8,297 bases of DNA from contig JAYEGM010000224.1 of the NCBI GenBank assembly GCA_034659075.1, positions 1 through 8,297 of the forward strand, given 5' to 3'. Origin of the DNA: BMS3Bbin11 sp034659075. Its GTDB lineage: Bacteria > Pseudomonadota > Gammaproteobacteria > BMS3Bbin11. The notes under the pieces were generated by a model. That model searched no databases. It worked only from the letters and a program-made list of their open reading frames with translations, and had not been told where the DNA came from. This document shows, one piece after another, positions 6,193-8,297 of the stretch. How positions within the stretch are numbered: position 1 is the first letter of the stretch; every line of letters begins with the position of its first letter. A program made the translations under genes and the position numbers.

Positions 6193-7359
6193 ATGTTGAA
6201 TCCAGGGCCTGACATATCCAGAATTAGTCTGATGCCCCCTGGGGCATCTATCAGGCCGCTACTCCTTTTACTGCTTTTCTTCTGTTACCTGCCCGTCGCC
6301 TACACAGATGCTGGCGACACGACCTCCAGCACCCGCTTCACCATTTCGACCCTGGTAGACGGACTGGAACACCCCTGGAGCATGGCATTTCTGCCGGATG
6401 GCAGCATACTGGTGACAGAAAGGCCGGGTCGTCTCAGAATCATTGAACAGGGCAAGCTGCTGCCTGAAGCGATAGCAGGACTTCCTGCGATTGCTGCAAA
6501 GGGCCAGGGCGGCCTGCTTGATATAGCCCTGCATCCTGACTACGCAAACAATGGCTGGATCTATTTCTCCTATACTGCGGGATCAGGCAATAAAATCAGC
6601 ACCGAAGTGAGTCGCGGCCGTCTTGCCGACAGAAAAATAAGCGACTGGCAAACCCTGTTCCGGCTTCAGCCGAAGAGCACCTCAGGCAGGCATTTCGGTT
6701 CACGGCTGGTGTTTGACCGCAACAACTACCTGTACATCACCCTCGGTGATCGTGGTGAACGCTTTCGTGCCCAGGAGCTGAATGACCATGCAGGGTCAAT
6801 AATTCGCCTGCATGATGACGGCAGCATTCCCGACGACAACCCTTATGTCGGACAAAAAGATAAACAGGCAGCGATATACAGCTATGGCCATCGAAACATC
6901 CAGGGCGCAGCTCTGCACCCATCCAGCGGCAGGCTATGGATTCACGAACACGGCCCGCAGGGCGGCGATGAACTGAATATCATCGAAGCAGGCCAAAACT
7001 ACGGCTGGCCGGTCATCACTTTTGGCAAGGAGTACGGCAGCGGTGATGATATCGGTGACGGAACACACAAAGACGGCATGCTGCAGCCAATCCACTACTG
7101 GGTACCCTCTATCGCGCCTTCCGGCATGGCCTTCTACAACGGTGATAAATTTCCGGACTGGCAGGGAAACCTGTTTATAGGCTCGTTAAAATTCCAGCTG
7201 CTGGTGAGACTGGAACTGGACGGCAACAAAATATTGCATGAAGAACGCCTGCTGAAGAAAGAAATTGGCCGGATACGGGATGTGCACAACGGCCCTGACG
7301 GCACCCTTTACCTGCTTACCGATGCAAAAAATGGAAAACTGGTACGCCTGCAGCCTTGA
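6193..7359 (+). CDS. PQQ-dependent aldose sugar dehydrogenase (glucose/sorbosone dehydrogenase family, YliI-like)
   Basis: A 388-residue protein; a signal peptide with core LLLLLLFF (23-30) targets it to the periplasm. The six-bladed propeller of the GSDH family starts near residue 49: LEHPWSMAFLPDG, LVTERPGRLRII, GQGGLLDIALHPDY, SGRHFGSRLVFD, LYITLGDRG, IYSYGHRNIQGAALHP, WIHEHGPQGGDELNII and AGQNYGWPVITFG are all recognisable blades. By family comparison His167 is the likely catalytic base (His144 in Acinetobacter soluble glucose dehydrogenase) and Arg234 contacts PQQ. The reaction is oxidation of aldose sugars to lactones, passing electrons to the respiratory chain. Length is close to E. 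coli YliI. No PQQ biosynthesis gene is in the window. Start: ATG 6193 lacks a clear Shine-Dalgarno, and Met14 (6232) would still give a complete signal peptide. The alpha/beta hydrolase gene follows after 71 bp. Confidence 0.9.
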   Translation: MLNPGPDISRISLMPPGASIRPLLLLLLFFCYLPVAYTDAGDTTSSTRFTISTLVDGLEHPWSMAFLPDGSILVTERPGRLRIIEQGKLLPEAIAGLPAIAAKGQGGLLDIALHPDYANNGWIYFSYTAGSGNKISTEVSRGRLADRKISDWQTLFRLQPKSTSGRHFGSRLVFDRNNYLYITLGDRGERFRAQELNDHAGSIIRLHDDGSIPDDNPYVGQKDKQAAIYSYGHRNIQGAALHPSSGRLWIHEHGPQGGDELNIIEAGQNYGWPVITFGKEYGSGDDIGDGTHKDGMLQPIHYWVPSIAPSGMAFYNGDKFPDWQGNLFIGSLKFQLLVRLELDGNKILHEERLLKKEIGRIRDVHNGPDGTLYLLTDAKNGKLVRLQP

Positions 7360-7383
7360 GGGTAGCTCCATTAATTCTGCAGA

Positions 7384-7392
7384 TGCTATATT
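7384..7392 (+). promoter_or_regulatory. Possible extended -10 element upstream of the DLH-like gene
   Basis: TGCTATATT matches the extended -10 consensus (TG, one base, TATAAT) with one mismatch in the hexamer. No recognisable -35 lies 16-18 bp upstream. It lies between the sugar dehydrogenase stop and the start of the next gene, so the latter may have its own promoter. Weak call. Confidence 0.28.
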
Positions 7393-7420
7393 GAGTTCAG
7401 GAAAGCATAAATAATCCTCG

Positions 7421-7424
7421 GGAG
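7421..7424 (+). promoter_or_regulatory. Ribosome binding site of the DLH-like gene
   Basis: GGAG, six bases (AAAGAA) before ATG 7431, is the best-placed Shine-Dalgarno among the plus-strand genes of the window. It fixes the start of the last gene, which continues past the right edge. Confidence 0.65.
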
Positions 7425-7430
7425 AAAGAA

Positions 7431-8297
7431 ATGATTAAAGCAATCCTGGCCACCGTGCTAATGATTTTTTCACAACAGATCCTTGCCTCTCATGAGCCAT
7501 GGGTGACCACCGAGTATCCGCAGGATAAGGAAAAGCTGTGGTGGGATGATGCATGGTGGGAAGAGGGGAAATTAGACAGCCCGAATAGCTATAAAGTAAA
7601 AATGGAAACTATCACATATAAAAATGGTGATACAGAGATCCCCGCGTATGTTTTCCGCCCTGAAAAGCCGGGAAAATATCTGCCTGTCCTTTTTCAGCAT
7701 GGCCGCCGCGGACTGGACGATTTGACCTTGTTACTTCCCAGGCGACTAGCCGCCAGAGGCTTTGTTGTGCTGGCCCCGGATGTCTTTAGTGGCCGCTTTA
7801 TAGAACCTTTCCCGATGGAACATGACGACGCTGTCGACTCAGATGTTGCCAAAGGAATAGATGTTTTACTGAAGCTGCCCGGCATCATTGGTAACAAGGC
7901 CTGTACTGTCTCCCACACTCGTGGCGGCTATATGACCTTGAAGGCCCTGGTAACACATAAGAAACAGGAAAATATCGCCTGTTATGTTTCCTCCTATCCT
8001 CACTGGCAGGACCCGAATGCACCCGAACCTATGCAAATATACCAGTATGCCCCTGAGCTTGAGGATCTGAAATTACCCGTTTTGGTGTTTCTGGGAGAGC
8101 ATGACCAGTACCAGAGAATACGCCCTATTATCGCTGGTATTGAAACACTTGAGGAAAATGGCATGAAGCCACAGTTAATAATCTACCCGGGTGTCGGCCG
8201 CGGCTTTGATTTTCGTCCACAGCATGTACGCACCCTTGCCGACGATTTGGCGGCAAAAGATGCCATAAGAAGGACGGAAATATTTATTCGGTCTCAT
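7431..8297 (+). CDS. Exported dienelactone-hydrolase-like alpha/beta hydrolase with substituted catalytic residues, 3' end missing
   Basis: 289 codons are open from ATG 7431 to the right edge with no stop, so the gene is partial, though probably nearly complete. Residues 1-19 form a short signal peptide ending ILA-SHE. An unusual Trp/acid-rich stretch follows (LWWDDAWWEEG, 36-46). The alpha/beta hydrolase fold begins near 60: VLFQHGRRG (oxyanion region, 86-94), GFVVLAPDVFSG (110-121), nucleophile elbow TVSHTRGGY (159-167), acid strand VLVFLGEHD (217-225, Asp225) and the final loop YPGVGRGFDF (252-261). Relatives usually have Ser or Cys where this protein has Thr163, and His where it has Arg257; only the acid is retained. 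It may be a non-catalytic homologue, a divergent subfamily, or use another His (for example His162 or His265). Family assignment is good; hydrolase activity is doubtful. It lies 71 bp after the sugar dehydrogenase, with a good GGAG site. Confidence 0.78.
   Translation, partial: MIKAILATVLMIFSQQILASHEPWVTTEYPQDKEKLWWDDAWWEEGKLDSPNSYKVKMETITYKNGDTEIPAYVFRPEKPGKYLPVLFQHGRRGLDDLTLLLPRRLAARGFVVLAPDVFSGRFIEPFPMEHDDAVDSDVAKGIDVLLKLPGIIGNKACTVSHTRGGYMTLKALVTHKKQENIACYVSSYPHWQDPNAPEPMQIYQYAPELEDLKLPVLVFLGEHDQYQRIRPIIAGIETLEENGMKPQLIIYPGVGRGFDFRPQHVRTLADDLAAKDAIRRTEIFIRSH

Noticed and set aside
6275..6285. Possible lipoprotein signal (Cys31) in the sugar dehydrogenase
   Set aside because: The residues before Cys31 are LFF, with Phe at the -1 position where a lipobox needs Gly, Ala or Ser; an ordinary Sec signal peptide fits better.
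6268..6534. An 88-codon minus-strand frame opposite the sugar dehydrogenase
   Set aside because: Antisense shadow of a clearly coding propeller region; no ribosome binding site or recognisable product.

Overview
The window comes from a Gram-negative bacterium, most likely a gammaproteobacterium. The evidence is a probable outer-membrane beta-barrel protease ending in a C-terminal Phe, a VC0807-type membrane protein, a periplasmic PQQ-type sugar dehydrogenase and several Sec signal peptides. I cannot place genus or species. No rRNA, tRNA, CRISPR array, insertion sequence or phage gene is visible. Genes are densely packed, with no gene-free stretch longer than about 190 bp.

Left part (1-1175, + strand): the 3' end of an asparagine synthase/amidotransferase gene is followed 18 bp later by a left-handed beta-helix (hexapeptide) acyltransferase. 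This pairing is typical of the end of an exopolysaccharide or O-antigen cluster, which would continue to the left of the window. The cluster stops at position 1175 and meets an oppositely oriented pair of genes only 9 bp later.

Middle part (1185-4215, - strand): a subtilisin-family (S8) serine protease with a complete catalytic triad comes first. It has a hydrophobic helix after the protease domain and a long beta-rich C-terminal half that looks like an outer-membrane barrel. A secreted SGNH/GDSL-type hydrolase lies 58 bp downstream, probably in the same transcript. A 190-bp AT-rich divergent region separates the protease from the genes on the right.

Right part (4418-8297, + strand): four genes follow: a secreted DUF1223 protein with a CxxC motif, a VC0807-family polytopic membrane protein with its own strong-looking extended -10 promoter, a soluble-type PQQ-dependent aldose dehydrogenase, and an alpha/beta hydrolase of the dienelactone hydrolase type that runs off the right edge. 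The last protein has Thr where the nucleophile is expected and Arg where the catalytic His is expected.

Most products are predicted to be exported or envelope-located (protease, SGNH hydrolase, DUF1223, sugar dehydrogenase, DLH-like protein, VC0807-like protein), so the region looks like a cell-surface/periplasm neighbourhood next to a polysaccharide locus. I do not see a clearly new multi-gene system. The two most unusual things are the domain architecture of the S8 protease and the substituted catalytic residues of the DLH-like protein.
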